A stretch of 39,251 bases of DNA from Lentimicrobium sp. (GCA_024709105.1 JANJXJ010000232.1:1-39251); one strand, 5' to 3'; positions 24,375 to 33,441 are shown, counted from the stretch's first letter. The notes: generated by a model not told the origin, from the sequence alone. A program made the numbers and translations.

Positions 24375-25784
24375 ATGAATGATTTTTTTGACGAAAACAA
24401 CGAAGACAACGAATCTATTGATTTCCTGATTGAAAGGTTTGATGCCATGTTATCGGAGGATGGGCATTATTTCTTTGATGTTGAGGAGTATGAGGATCTG
24501 GTTGATTATTACCTGAGTGCAGGGGAGCTCGAAAAGTGCGATACCGTTTTGAGGTACGCCATGGAGCAGTATCCCGGCCATTCGGGTTTTGTAATCAGGC
24601 AGGCTCAGGTATTGGTATCCGACAACAAAGCTGAACTTGCTTTGCAGGTGCTGGCTCAGGTGGAAGATGCTGATCCATCAAATGCTGATATATATCTTAC
24701 CAAGGGAGCCATTTATAGCCAGCTCAGGCGTTACAACGATGCCATTCAGGAGTATAACAAGGCTCTTGAAAGTGAAGAAGACCACTCCACCATTTATTCC
24801 AGCATTGCCTACGAATACGAAAACCTTGGTGATTATACAAATGCCATCAAATATCTGAAAAAAGTACTCGAACTTGATCCGGAGAACGAAACCATAATTT
24901 TTGAGCTGGCATTTTGTTTCGAAATTACCAATCAAAGCGATGAAAGTATTGAATATTTTACCTCTTTCACCGATAAAATTCCATATTCAAAGTTTGGTTG
25001 GTTTAATCTGGGCGTGGCGTACAATACCATAGAATTGTTTGAAAAGGCAATTGAAGCTTTTGAGTTTGCCATTGCCATTGACCCAACATTTTCTTCAGCC
25101 TATTTTAATAAAGCCAATGCCCTGGCAGGTATGCAGCATTACAGACATGCCATAAATGCATACAGAGAAACCTTTGAATATGAAGAACCGGAGGCTCTGA
25201 CTTACTATTATATAGGTGAATGTTACGAAAAGCTGGAAGAATTCGACACGGCTCTTGATAATTTCAGGAAAGCCGTTACCATGGATGAAAATCTGGCTGA
25301 TGCCTGGATTGGAATGGGTGTTTGTTATGAAGAAATGGGGAACATAAAAGCCGCGCTCAGATTTATTAGACGTGGACTTGAAATTGATCCTGAAAACTCA
25401 GAATATCTCGCTACCCTGGCGTTGGCTCAGCAGCATGGTGGATATATTGCTGAGGCATCGGTAACTTATGCCAAAGCCATAGGCTTCAATTCTCTTGATG
25501 CAGGAATCTGGCTCGACTTTTCGAATCTTTTTGCTGAACTAAATGATTACCCTCAGGCATTGGAAATCATTGATTCTGCGCTGGTAAGCCTTCCTGAAGA
25601 CGCCTCACTGTACTATCGTAAGTCGGCATTATTATTTATTCTTGGCCGCACCCGCGAAGCATCTGAATTGCTCATAAAAGCTATGTCAGCTGATAAAGAT
25701 GGAATTGATGCCATGTTTGAATTTGCTCCGGTGCTCAAAAGGCATCCATTGATTCTTGACATTGTTGCTAACTTCGACAACTAA
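24375..25784 (+). CDS. Tetratricopeptide-repeat protein
   Basis: A 469-residue soluble protein made almost entirely of 34-residue helical TPR units, about eleven of them, from about residue 40 to the end. Clear examples read YNDAIQEYNKALES, YTNAIKYLKKVLELDPENE, FEKAIEAFEFAIAIDPTF, FDTALDNFRKAVTMDENL and IKAALRFIRRGLEIDPENSE. The N-terminus is strongly acidic (DENNEDNES). There is no signal peptide, so it is probably a cytosolic scaffold for protein contacts. It starts a plus-strand unit with DUF368 (32 nt downstream) and aroE. The partner is unknown. Confidence 0.88.
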   Translation: MNDFFDENNEDNESIDFLIERFDAMLSEDGHYFFDVEEYEDLVDYYLSAGELEKCDTVLRYAMEQYPGHSGFVIRQAQVLVSDNKAELALQVLAQVEDADPSNADIYLTKGAIYSQLRRYNDAIQEYNKALESEEDHSTIYSSIAYEYENLGDYTNAIKYLKKVLELDPENETIIFELAFCFEITNQSDESIEYFTSFTDKIPYSKFGWFNLGVAYNTIELFEKAIEAFEFAIAIDPTFSSAYFNKANALAGMQHYRHAINAYRETFEYEEPEALTYYYIGECYEKLEEFDTALDNFRKAVTMDENLADAWIGMGVCYEEMGNIKAALRFIRRGLEIDPENSEYLATLALAQQHGGYIAEASVTYAKAIGFNSLDAGIWLDFSNLFAELNDYPQALEIIDSALVSLPEDASLYYRKSALLFILGRTREASELLIKAMSADKDGIDAMFEFAPVLKRHPLILDIVANFDN

Positions 25785-25816
25785 AAAATAATTCTCAATA
25801 AACCCAATTCCTGACT

Positions 25817-26740
25817 ATGAAAGAATACATCAGCCTTTTTCTTAAAGGTGTTGCCATGGGTACAGCCAATATTATTCCCGGTGTTTCGGGTGGAACCATA
25901 GCCCTTATTGTTGGAATTTTCGAAAGGCTGATCAATGCCATTAAATCATTCAATTTAATAGCTCTGAAGCTCTTACTGAAACGTGATTTCAAAGGGTTTG
26001 CCAAACATACAGATTTGTATTTTCTTCTGGTTTTGTTTGCCGGAGTGGGCTTTGCAATTATTTCACTGGCAAGGATTTTCGATTTCCTGTTCAAAGAATA
26101 TCCGGTTTATATCTGGTCATACTTCTTTGGCCTGATACTGGCTTCTGTCTATTTTGTGGGTAAAACGGTGGAAAAATGGTCGGCTGCAACTATAATCTCA
26201 TTTATTGTTGGAAGTGCCTTTGCTATTGCACTCACTTTTATGAACCCTGCCACTGAAAACAGTAGTTTCCTGTATCTGATAGTGTGTGGGGTTGCAGCTG
26301 TCTGCAGTATGATTCTTCCGGGATTGTCGGGCTCATTTGTGCTGATTCTCATGGGGAATTATCAATTGGTTGCCATTGATGCGATCAATAATCTCAGATT
26401 TGAAATATTATTCCCGGTGCTGATTGGTGCTGTTTTCGGACTTCTCGGGTTTTCATATCTCTTGTCGTGGATATTTAAAAAATTCAGAAATGAAACCATC
26501 GCCTTGCTCACAGGGTTTATTCTTGGTTCTCTGGGTATAATATGGCCCTGGAAAAACACCATTTTTATGCTGGATGCTGCAGGTGAGGTCTTGATTAAAA
26601 AAGGAGAGCCCGTTGTGGCAAAATATGTAATGGCCTGGCCCTCCATTGATGCTTCTTTTTTTATTGCTGTTTTTATTATGATTGCCGGTATTGCCAGCAT
26701 CTGGATTATTGAAAAACAGGCAGCTAAGGAAAATAACTAA
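25817..26740 (+). CDS. DUF368 polyprenyl-phosphate transporter (PopT-like)
   Basis: Integral membrane protein of 307 residues and about eight helices. The DUF368 signature GVAMGTANIIPGVSGGTIALIVGIFERL lies at residues 11-38, and a second, inverted-repeat-like copy GVAAVCSMILPGLSGSFVLILMG is near 158-180. Family members were shown in 2023 to move undecaprenyl phosphate across the cytoplasmic membrane, recycling the lipid carrier for peptidoglycan and other surface glycans. The two IPG/LPG-VSGG/LSGS motifs are intact. Its stop overlaps the aroE start by one base (TAATG), implying coupled translation. Confidence 0.9.
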   Translation: MKEYISLFLKGVAMGTANIIPGVSGGTIALIVGIFERLINAIKSFNLIALKLLLKRDFKGFAKHTDLYFLLVLFAGVGFAIISLARIFDFLFKEYPVYIWSYFFGLILASVYFVGKTVEKWSAATIISFIVGSAFAIALTFMNPATENSSFLYLIVCGVAAVCSMILPGLSGSFVLILMGNYQLVAIDAINNLRFEILFPVLIGAVFGLLGFSYLLSWIFKKFRNETIALLTGFILGSLGIIWPWKNTIFMLDAAGEVLIKKGEPVVAKYVMAWPSIDASFFIAVFIMIAGIASIWIIEKQAAKENN

Positions 26741-27498
26741 TGGAGTATTACGGGCTTATCGGGAAAAAACTGGTACATTCCTTTTCTAAAGGGTATTTCT
26801 CTGATAAGTTCAAGAATTCCAGGATTGATGCTCAGTATGATCTGATTGAAATTCAGGTAATTGATGAAATTGAAGAAATTTTATCAGATTCGAAATATTC
26901 GGGGTTGAATGTTACCATTCCTTTTAAACAACAGATCATTCCTTTTCTGGATGAATTGTCGCCCGAAGCCGAAGATATTGGCGCGGTGAATACAATCAGT
27001 TTCAGCAGAGATGGTAAAACTTTTCTCAGGAAAGGCTGGAATACTGATGCTCCGGCGTTTGAATCAGAGATTCTTGAATTTACCGGTAACAAGCCTGCTC
27101 AAGCGATTATTCTTGGAAGCGGGGGAGCAGCCCTGGCCGCTGAAAGCGTTTTCAGAAATCTTGGATGGGATTATCTGATGGCCAGCAGGAACAAATCTTC
27201 CTGTAATATCATCACCTATAAGGATTTGCCTGAAGTTTTATTAAATGGCTACGCACTTTTGGTAAACGCCACACCTTTGGGCATGTATCCCGATGTGGAT
27301 AGTATTCCGGATATTCCCTGGCATTTGATTGATGATAAGTGCCTGTTGTTTGATATGGTGTACAACCCTGAAACAACACGATTTCTGGCGGAAGGCAAAA
27401 AACGCGGAGCAGCTGTTCGCAATGGTTTGGGTATGCTTACCAAACAGGCTGAACTCGCCTGGAAAATCTGGCAAAGCAACAAGTCTCAGGAAAAGTAA
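26740..27498 (+). CDS. aroE: Shikimate dehydrogenase
   Basis: NADPH-dependent reduction of 3-dehydroshikimate in aromatic amino acid synthesis. Shikimate-binding HSFS (13-16), catalytic Lys63 in NVTIPFKQ, GAVNT (81-85) and GWNTDAPAF (99-107, Asp103) are all present. The nucleotide loop GSGGAALA is at 126-133, then NATPLGMYP near 176-184 and the C-terminal NGLGMLTKQAELAW. At 252 residues it is normal in length. Its 3' end overlaps the convergent response-regulator gene by 13 bp. Confidence 0.94.
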   Translation: MEYYGLIGKKLVHSFSKGYFSDKFKNSRIDAQYDLIEIQVIDEIEEILSDSKYSGLNVTIPFKQQIIPFLDELSPEAEDIGAVNTISFSRDGKTFLRKGWNTDAPAFESEILEFTGNKPAQAIILGSGGAALAAESVFRNLGWDYLMASRNKSSCNIITYKDLPEVLLNGYALLVNATPLGMYPDVDSIPDIPWHLIDDKCLLFDMVYNPETTRFLAEGKKRGAAVRNGLGMLTKQAELAWKIWQSNKSQEK

Positions 27499-28166
27499 TA
27501 CCCTACACCTTTAATGGTTTTAATACTTTCTACGCCAATCTTTTCCCTGATCTTGCGTATGTGCACATCAATGGTTCTTTCTCCAACAATAACATCATTG
27601 CCCCAGACTCCTGCAAAAATCTCATCGCGGGTAAACACTTTGTTTGGCCTGGAGGTTAAAAGCAATAATAGTTCAAACTCTTTCTTGGATAATTCAGTTT
27701 CAATCCCGCTTTTAATTACAACATACTTTTCTTTATCAATGATCAGGTCGTTGTAAATCAGTTTGTTAAGATCTTCGCTTGCAGCAGGAATCCTTCTCAG
27801 CAAAGCTCTTATTCTGCTAATGAAGACCCTTGGGCGCACCGGTTTGCGAATATAATCATCGGCTCCGGCATCAAAGCCTTCTACCTGCGAAAGATCTTCA
27901 CCGCGAGCAGTGAGAAATGCAATAACAGTTTCCTGCAATTCTGCATTTTTTCTGATCTGACGGCAGGCCTCAAAACCATCCATCCCGGGCATCATAACAT
28001 CCAGTATGATAAGGTCCGGCCTGTATTTATTTGCCAGTTCCAATGCTTCAATGCCATCTCTGGCACAAAACACTTCAAAACCTTCCTTTCGGAGATTGTA
28101 ACTTAAAAACTCAAGAATGTCACTCTCGTCGTCTGCAAGCAGGATGCGTGCTTCAGTCTTTTCCAT
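27486..28166 (-). CDS. OmpR/PhoB-family response regulator (orphan here)
   Basis: A 226-residue two-domain transcription factor. The receiver domain has the acidic pair Asp12/Asp13, phosphoacceptor Asp56 (LIILDVMMPGMDG), Thr86 and Lys108 (YIRKP). The C-terminal winged helix (about 135-226) carries ELSKKEFELLLLL and the recognition region VGERTIDVHIRKIREKI plus IKTIKGVGYYF. No histidine kinase is adjacent on this strand; the only one in the window is the hybrid kinase some 21 kb away. Three direct repeats upstream (28205-28237) look like a site for this type of regulator. A PhoB-like role is possible but not shown. Confidence 0.93.
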   Translation of the reverse strand: MEKTEARILLADDESDILEFLSYNLRKEGFEVFCARDGIEALELANKYRPDLIILDVMMPGMDGFEACRQIRKNAELQETVIAFLTARGEDLSQVEGFDAGADDYIRKPVRPRVFISRIRALLRRIPAASEDLNKLIYNDLIIDKEKYVVIKSGIETELSKKEFELLLLLTSRPNKVFTRDEIFAGVWGNDVIVGERTIDVHIRKIREKIGVESIKTIKGVGYYFS

Positions 28167-28185
28167 ATTGAAAGATTTGATGCCT

Positions 28186-28193
28186 CAAAAGTA
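28186..28193 (-). promoter_or_regulatory. -7 box of the response-regulator promoter
   Basis: On the minus strand TACTTTTG matches TAnnTTTG, 20 nt before the ATG. No -33 TTTG is present at 19-21 nt; the direct repeats occupy that position instead, as at activator-dependent promoters. Confidence 0.5.
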
Positions 28194-28204
28194 CCTGCTC
28201 AGTA

Positions 28205-28237
28205 TAAAGTTATTGTAAAGTTATTATTAAACTTATG
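28205..28237. promoter_or_regulatory. Three tandem direct repeats, candidate response-regulator box
   Basis: TAAAGTTATT at 28205-28214 and again at 28216-28225 (identical), then TAAACTTATG at 28228-28237 (8 of 10). Start-to-start distances are 11 and 12 bp, about one helical turn, as in PhoB/OmpR-type binding sites. The repeats sit just upstream of the response-regulator -7 box, fitting autoregulation. Confidence 0.55.
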
Positions 28238-28278
28238 TAATCAAATTTTTGCCTTCAGGAGATGGAATTATGATACCA

Positions 28279-28302
28279 AGCCTTTTTCACAGCCTTTTTC
28301 AT
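28279..28302. repeat. Tandem 12-bp direct repeat
   Basis: AGCCTTTTTCAC (28279-28290) is directly followed by AGCCTTTTTCAT (28291-28302), 11 of 12 identical. It lies in the divergent region between the response regulator and the 2-TM gene. Role unknown. Confidence 0.4.
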
Positions 28303-28353
28303 ACAATATACAATGCTTCAGGTTGCATAATTACATTGAAACGATAATTTGAG

Positions 28354-28361
28354 TACCTTTG
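28354..28361 (+). promoter_or_regulatory. -7 box for the 2-TM/cyclase-like unit
   Basis: TACCTTTG matches TAnnTTTG, 46 nt before the ATG. A TTG (28336-28338) lies 15 nt upstream, shorter than usual. Confidence 0.4.
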
Positions 28362-28407
28362 AATTCTGAGTAAAGCAGGTCATTGTTTTTTAAATTCCAA
28401 CTAACAT

Positions 28408-28971
28408 ATGTCGTCACTTCCACCAAAAGACGCATTGAATTCTCCGCCCGGAAATAAAATCAAACTTTTGTCTTCTTCTGATTCTGAGGCGTCAATACTG
28501 ATAAAGCGGGAAGGGCTTTCCCTAAGGTCGGGTTTTATTCTCACGGTAATTCTTTTCTGGCTGCTTATGATTGCAGTGTGGGCTTTTATGTTGTTTCAGT
28601 ATGGACCTGCCTGGAGCTTATTGAGCCTGCCATTTTTTGCACTGGGTATTCTAACATTGTACACTACGCTGCAAATGATCCGCAATCATCAGCGCATAGA
28701 AATAACCAATGGAAACATCTGTATTTATAAAACTTCCGGGAAAGTAACCGCCCATGCTGAACTCTCCCTGAAAAACATTTCAGACATCTCAATGGTTGAA
28801 GGCACATATAAAACCCTGGCAGGTATTTCGCGCAAAGGAATCTATCCTGCCTTTATTACCAATGGGGAAGCATACGGGGTTGCAGAGCGTTGCCGGAAGT
28901 TTGAAAAGCAATGGCTCCTTGAATTTTTAAAACAGTTTACAGCAAAACAAGTGGCAACACATGAAAAATAA
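28408..28971 (+). CDS. Membrane protein with two helices and a PH-like cytosolic domain
   Basis: I do not recognise a named family. The 187-residue protein has a polar N-terminus (about 1-38), two transmembrane helices (about 42-64 and 68-90) and a soluble C-terminal domain. That domain (IEITNGNICIYKTSGKVTAHAELSLKNISDISMVEGTY) has the strand pattern of small bacterial PH-like domains; this is inference from pattern only. Its last 11 bp overlap the start of the cyclase-like gene, so the two are almost certainly co-expressed, and a membrane-sensor or effector relation is worth considering. Confidence 0.75.
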   Translation: MSSLPPKDALNSPPGNKIKLLSSSDSEASILIKREGLSLRSGFILTVILFWLLMIAVWAFMLFQYGPAWSLLSLPFFALGILTLYTTLQMIRNHQRIEITNGNICIYKTSGKVTAHAELSLKNISDISMVEGTYKTLAGISRKGIYPAFITNGEAYGVAERCRKFEKQWLLEFLKQFTAKQVATHEK

Positions 28972-29893
28972 AATTAAAAGTATTGAACATGAGGTGATTC
29001 GCGAAATTCTTCAGAATCACGATAAGCGTGTAATTTTTGAAAAAACCAATGTAGTTCCCGATGAGTCGGAGTTGCGCGAAGAACTCGAAAAAGTGCTCGG
29101 ACTTGGTCATGTTTCGCAGAAATCGGTGCTCGGACTGGATATTTATCAATACAGTTCATACGGAGAATTTGAGCAAATGCTAATTCCTTTTCTTTTCAAG
29201 ACTATACTCAATACCACCATTGATTTGTGTATTGACAACCATCCGTTTATTTTCCAGAATTATTCGCGCGAGCAAATTGAGAAGAATTTTATTAGTACGG
29301 GCGATGGAGGTTTTCTCATTTTCGATACCCCGCTTCATTCGCTGCTGTTTGCCAGCAATTATGCCATTGTGCTCAGGATTTATAATGCTTTTCATTTCTT
29401 CCCCAGGCTCAGAAAGATTATTGGTGGTATAAGTACCAGATATGCAATTACATATGACAAGGTGTATAATTACCATGATAATTTTTACGGCCGTGCAATC
29501 ATCAACAATGCCAGAATACTTTCGCGCGATAGCCTGAACCGCTGCCTGATAGATGAGCATGTGCACCGTTGGTTTACCGTGAATATTGACGGTATGGAAA
29601 ACCTTCAGGTTATCACCATTGATGATGTTTCGCATATTCATGACTTCAGCAGTTACAGCACCTTGCCGCTGGCCACCGGAAGTGATAAAATATTCGGCCG
29701 CGAATCGAGCCGCAGGGAAGGGATTATCAATTCAGATATCCTGAAAATAGGCAAAATAAAGGCCAAGGAAACCGACATCAATATTTATAACCTCCATCTT
29801 CAGGTGTCGTTGAGCCTGGTGAATAACGACGATGAGTCGCAAAAGAAAATAGTAACTGTAAGCCTTGGCAACCTGAACACCACCGGTATTTAA
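28961..29893 (+). CDS. Divergent class III nucleotidyl-cyclase-like protein
   Basis: A 310-residue soluble protein. Residues about 54-206 align with the class III adenylate/guanylate cyclase fold. LGLDIYQYSSYGEFEQ carries Asp60 at the first metal position, STGDGGFLIF carries Asp115 at the second, GGISTRYAITYDKVYN matches the GIHxG strand, and FYGRAIINNARILSRDS matches GxxVNxAARL, followed by a typical CLIDEHVHRWF end. The catalytic Arg185 is kept, but the usual Asn four residues before it is Ile181. The base-specifying Lys and Asp positions read Ile111 and Asn174. So it is either an altered-specificity cyclase or an inactive relative. The C-terminal 100 residues are unassigned. It overlaps the 2-TM gene by 11 bp. 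Confidence 0.72.
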   Translation: MKNKIKSIEHEVIREILQNHDKRVIFEKTNVVPDESELREELEKVLGLGHVSQKSVLGLDIYQYSSYGEFEQMLIPFLFKTILNTTIDLCIDNHPFIFQNYSREQIEKNFISTGDGGFLIFDTPLHSLLFASNYAIVLRIYNAFHFFPRLRKIIGGISTRYAITYDKVYNYHDNFYGRAIINNARILSRDSLNRCLIDEHVHRWFTVNIDGMENLQVITIDDVSHIHDFSSYSTLPLATGSDKIFGRESSRREGIINSDILKIGKIKAKETDINIYNLHLQVSLSLVNNDDESQKKIVTVSLGNLNTTGI

Positions 29894-29921
29894 TTTGTCA
29901 GGCTGATTAAATCGTTGGCTG

Positions 29922-31439
29922 ATGTGTGCTTTAAAAATTCTTCCGGTCGAAAAAATCAGAGAAGCCGATGCCTATACCATCGCATACGAGCCCATACTTT
30001 CCATTGATCTGATGGAAAGGGCTGCAAAGAAGTGTTTTGACTGGATTATTTCAAAATCTGACAAACTGCGGCCGGTAAAAGTGATATGTGGTACCGGAAA
30101 CAACGGCGGCGACGGGTTGGCCATTGCCCGGATGTTACATTATGCTGGTTATATTGTTGAAGTCTTTGTTATTCGGTTCAGCAATTCCTGTTCGGGGGAT
30201 TTCAGCCATAATTTCAAACGCCTGGCCGATTTGCCGGGACTGGTAATTTCCGATCTTTACGAATCAGATCCCAGCATTGAATTAACTGAGGACGATCTGG
30301 TGATTGATGCAATTTTTGGCTCAGGATTAAATCGTTCACCTGAAGGATTAAGTAAGGAAATAATTAAGCAAATCAACAGCAGCGGGGCCCTGGTGGTTTC
30401 TATAGATATTCCTTCCGGGCTTTTTGCTGATTCGCCCAGCGATTTAAGGTCAGGTGGCATCGTGCAGGCCGATTATACCCTTACTTTTCAATTTCCCCGC
30501 AAGGCTTTCCTGGCTCCTGAAAATGAGATTTTTACAGGGAAATGGGAAGTTCTTGATATAGGACTCAGCTCAGATTTTATTGAATCAGCAGAATGTAACG
30601 AGTTATTTATTGAAAAGGAGGACTGTGCGAGTCTTTATCGTCCTCGTCCGAAGTTTGCACACAAAGGGAACTTTGGACATGCCTTGCTGATTGCCGGAAG
30701 AAGCGGTTTGCTGGGTGCTGCGGTAATGGCATCGGAATCTTGTTTGCGTTCAGGTGCAGGATTGCTTACTACTCATATTCCCGCTGATGGCTTTCTGGTG
30801 ATGCAAACAGCGCTTCCCGAGGCCATGGTGAGCATAGATGCTGACGATGAATGTTTCACAACATTGCCTGTGCTGGATGTTTATTCAGCCATAGGAGCCG
30901 GGCCTGGGCTGGGCACCTCCCCAGGAACAAGCACCGCCCTGAAACTTCTGATTCAGCAGGCTGCAGTACCTTTGGTGCTGGATGCCGATGCACTGAACAT
31001 CCTTTCGGAAAACAAAACCTGGCTTTCTTTCGTACCTCCCGGAACAATACTTACACCGCATCCGGGTGAGTTTGAACGGCTTGCCGGCCGCACAGCCAAT
31101 TTTTTTGACAGAATAGAATTACTAAAAGCTTTTTCGCAGCGCTATCAGGTATTTGTCATTCTGAAAGGAGCCTATTCAGTGCTTTCAACTCCAAATGGAG
31201 GGTTGTATGTAAATTCCACCGGAAATCCGGGTATGGCCACGGGAGGCAGTGGTGATGTGCTTACCGGTATTATTCTCGGCCTGCTGGCTCAAAAATACCC
31301 TGCCCGCGATGCGTGCATTCTGGCCATGTGGCTGCATGGAAAAGCCGGCGACATAGCAGCAAAAAAGCATGGTTTTGAAGCCATGCTTGCAGGTGATATT
31401 ATACGAAATCTTGGAAAAGCTTTCAAAAAGCTTTATTAA
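29922..31439 (+). CDS. nnr: Bifunctional NAD(P)H-hydrate repair enzyme
   Basis: A 505-residue fusion that repairs hydrated NAD(P)H. The N-terminal epimerase (NnrE/YjeF_N, about 1-215) has the nucleotide loop CGTGNNGGDGLAIARML (56-72) and the DAIFGSGL segment. The C-terminal ADP/ATP-dependent dehydratase (NnrD, about 230-505) has GHALLIAGRSGLLGAAVMAS, TPHPGEFERLAGR (near 380) and the catalytic GGSGDVLTGIILGLLAQ (441-457, Asp445). Both domains are complete. The gene ends directly against the parE stop, with no spacer. Confidence 0.95.
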   Translation: MCALKILPVEKIREADAYTIAYEPILSIDLMERAAKKCFDWIISKSDKLRPVKVICGTGNNGGDGLAIARMLHYAGYIVEVFVIRFSNSCSGDFSHNFKRLADLPGLVISDLYESDPSIELTEDDLVIDAIFGSGLNRSPEGLSKEIIKQINSSGALVVSIDIPSGLFADSPSDLRSGGIVQADYTLTFQFPRKAFLAPENEIFTGKWEVLDIGLSSDFIESAECNELFIEKEDCASLYRPRPKFAHKGNFGHALLIAGRSGLLGAAVMASESCLRSGAGLLTTHIPADGFLVMQTALPEAMVSIDADDECFTTLPVLDVYSAIGAGPGLGTSPGTSTALKLLIQQAAVPLVLDADALNILSENKTWLSFVPPGTILTPHPGEFERLAGRTANFFDRIELLKAFSQRYQVFVILKGAYSVLSTPNGGLYVNSTGNPGMATGGSGDVLTGIILGLLAQKYPARDACILAMWLHGKAGDIAAKKHGFEAMLAGDIIRNLGKAFKKLY

Positions 31440-33320
31440 TCAGCGCGCTTCTTCTGCCACCAGATCTTCTTCAAGCCGCAGATTGTCAACAATAAACTGT
31501 TGCCTGTCTGGAGTATTTCTGCCCATGTAGAAACTGAGAATATCAGGTATTTCTGACGATTTTCTGAGAATTATCGGATCCAGCCGCATGGATGCACCTA
31601 TAAAATGCCTGAACTCCTCGGGCGAAATCTCTCCCAGTCCTTTAAACCGGGTGATCTCAGGGTTGGGACCAAGTTCAGCAATGGCATTTACCCGCTCTTC
31701 GTCTGAATAACAATAGGTGGTTTTCTTTTTGTTTCTTACCCTGAAAAGCGGAGTCTGAAGGATGTACAAATGTCCGGCCTTGACTACATCGGGATAGAAT
31801 TGCAGGAAAAAGGTAAGCAGCAACAACCGGATGTGCATTCCGTCCACATCGGCATCGGTAGCAATTACTATGTTGTTGTATCTCAGGTTTTCAACTCCTT
31901 CTTCTATATTTAAAGCAGATTGAAGCAGATTAAATTCATCGTTTTCGTAAACCACACGTTTGGTTAAGCCATAACAATTCAGGGGTTTCCCTTTCAGGCT
32001 GAAAACTGCCTGAGTATTGACATCGCGCGATTTGGTGATAGATCCGCTGGCCGAATCTCCCTCAGTAATAAAAAGAGTGGTATCGAGGCGGCGGCCATCA
32101 CTGCTGTTGTAATGTATGCGGCAATCACGAAGTTTTTTGTTGTGCAGACTAACCTTTTTAACACTTTCTTTGGCCAGCTTTTTTATGTTTGCAAAATCCT
32201 TGCGCTCTTTTTCGCTCTGAAGTATCTTTCTGAGCATAGCCTCGGCAACATCGCTGTTCATATGCAGGAAATTGTCAAGCTGCTTTTTCAGGATATCGCC
32301 GATGTAGTTTCTGATGCTTTGTCCGTCGGGCTCCATGAGCTGTGAGCCGAGTTTGGTTTTGGTCTGAGATTCAAAAACAGGCTCAGAAACCTTGATGCTA
32401 ACCGCTGCTACCAGCGATTGCCTGATGTCCCCGGGATCAAAATCTTTTTTATAAAACTCGCGGATGGTTTTTACAAAAGCTTCGCGAAAAGCTGCCTGAT
32501 GTGTGCCTCCCTGTGTTGTGTGCTGACCATTCACAAAAGAATAGTACTCTTCGCCGTATTGCCTGGCGCTGTGGGTAAATGCACATTCAAAGTCTTCGTC
32601 CTTGATCTGAATGATCGGGTATACTATGGGGTTGCCGTTGTTGTTGCGTTCGAGCAGGTCGAGCAGACCGTTTTTGGCCTGCATCCGGGTTCCGTTAAAC
32701 CAGATGGTAAGGCCGTTGTTGAGGAACACATAATTCCACAACATTTCTTCAATATATTCTTTTATAAAGTGATAATGGCCAAAAACTTCTTCGTCAGGAA
32801 TAAAGCTGATCATGGTGCCGCTGCGCTGGGTGCAGGGCTCTTCGGGATGATCATTAACAATTTCACCCCGCTCAAATTCAACAACTTTGGTTTTTCCTTC
32901 GCGGATACTCTGCGCAGTGAACTGACTTGAAAGTGCATTTACAGCCTTGGAACCCACGCCGTTAAGCCCAACTGCTTTCTTAAAAACCTTGGAATCGTAT
33001 TTTGCGCCGGTATTGATTTTGGAAACACAATCAATTACCTTGCCCAGGGGCATGCCTCGTCCATAGTCTCTTACAGTAACTCTCTGGTCTTTAATGGTTA
33101 CTTCAATGGTGCGTCCATTGCCCATCACAAATTCATCAATCGAATTGTCGATGATTTCCTTGATGAGCACATAAATTCCATCGTCCTGAGACGAGCCATC
33201 ACCGAGTTTGCCAATATACATTCCCGGGCGAAGCCTGATGTGTTCTTTCCAATCAAGGGTAACTACACTATCGTCCGAATATTGTCCGGGATTACTGGAT
33301 GTGTATTCTAGTTCTTCCAT
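31440..33320 (-). CDS. parE: DNA topoisomerase IV subunit B
   Basis: ATPase subunit of the type II topoisomerase that decatenates replicated chromosomes. GHKL ATPase: EIIDNSIDE (55-63), DYGRGMP (85-91) and the [16 protein letters not shown] loop (115-130). [15 protein letters not shown] (419-427) and DADVDG (489-494). At 626 residues it is ParE-sized, without the insert of GyrB. I chose the ATG at 33320; the longer frame starts at a TTG (33329). parC is not in the window: downstream on this strand lies the convergent nnr gene, so the usual neighbouring partner is missing. Confidence 0.94.
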   Translation of the reverse strand: MEELEYTSSNPGQYSDDSVVTLDWKEHIRLRPGMYIGKLGDGSSQDDGIYVLIKEIIDNSIDEFVMGNGRTIEVTIKDQRVTVRDYGRGMPLGKVIDCVSKINTGAKYDSKVFKKAVGLNGVGSKAVNALSSQFTAQSIREGKTKVVEFERGEIVNDHPEEPCTQRSGTMISFIPDEEVFGHYHFIKEYIEEMLWNYVFLNNGLTIWFNGTRMQAKNGLLDLLERNNNGNPIVYPIIQIKDEDFECAFTHSARQYGEEYYSFVNGQHTTQGGTHQAAFREAFVKTIREFYKKDFDPGDIRQSLVAAVSIKVSEPVFESQTKTKLGSQLMEPDGQSIRNYIGDILKKQLDNFLHMNSDVAEAMLRKILQSEKERKDFANIKKLAKESVKKVSLHNKKLRDCRIHYNSSDGRRLDTTLFITEGDSASGSITKSRDVNTQAVFSLKGKPLNCYGLTKRVVYENDEFNLLQSALNIEEGVENLRYNNIVIATDADVDGMHIRLLLLTFFLQFYPDVVKAGHLYILQTPLFRVRNKKKTTYCYSDEERVNAIAELGPNPEITRFKGLGEISPEEFRHFIGASMRLDPIILRKSSEIPDILSFYMGRNTPDRQQFIVDNLRLEEDLVAEEAR

Positions 33321-33326
33321 AGCCTG

Positions 33327-33334
33327 CAAAGATA
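33327..33334 (-). promoter_or_regulatory. -7 box immediately before parE
   Basis: Minus-strand TATCTTTG matches TAnnTTTG and ends 6 nt before the parE ATG, so transcription could begin at or beside the start codon. No -33 TTTG at the usual distance. Confidence 0.35.
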
Positions 33335-33441
33335 ACGAAACTGCAGGAAATGTTTCCGGCTGTTGATATCTTTAATCGGTGTTTTTTCGTTGTGATTTCA
33401 GGTAGATAACATGGGAAATTTCCTGCTGAAATTGAAGAAAT

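Noticed and set aside
28408-29893. Complete Pycsar-type antiviral system
   Set aside because: The cyclase resemblance is real but the catalytic Asn is gone, the membrane protein has no recognised effector domain, and the flanks are core genes. I keep it only as a signalling-pair hypothesis.
32418-32930. 170-codon plus-strand frame opposite parE
   Set aside because: It lies wholly within parE, which has every topoisomerase motif; the opposite frame has no family features.
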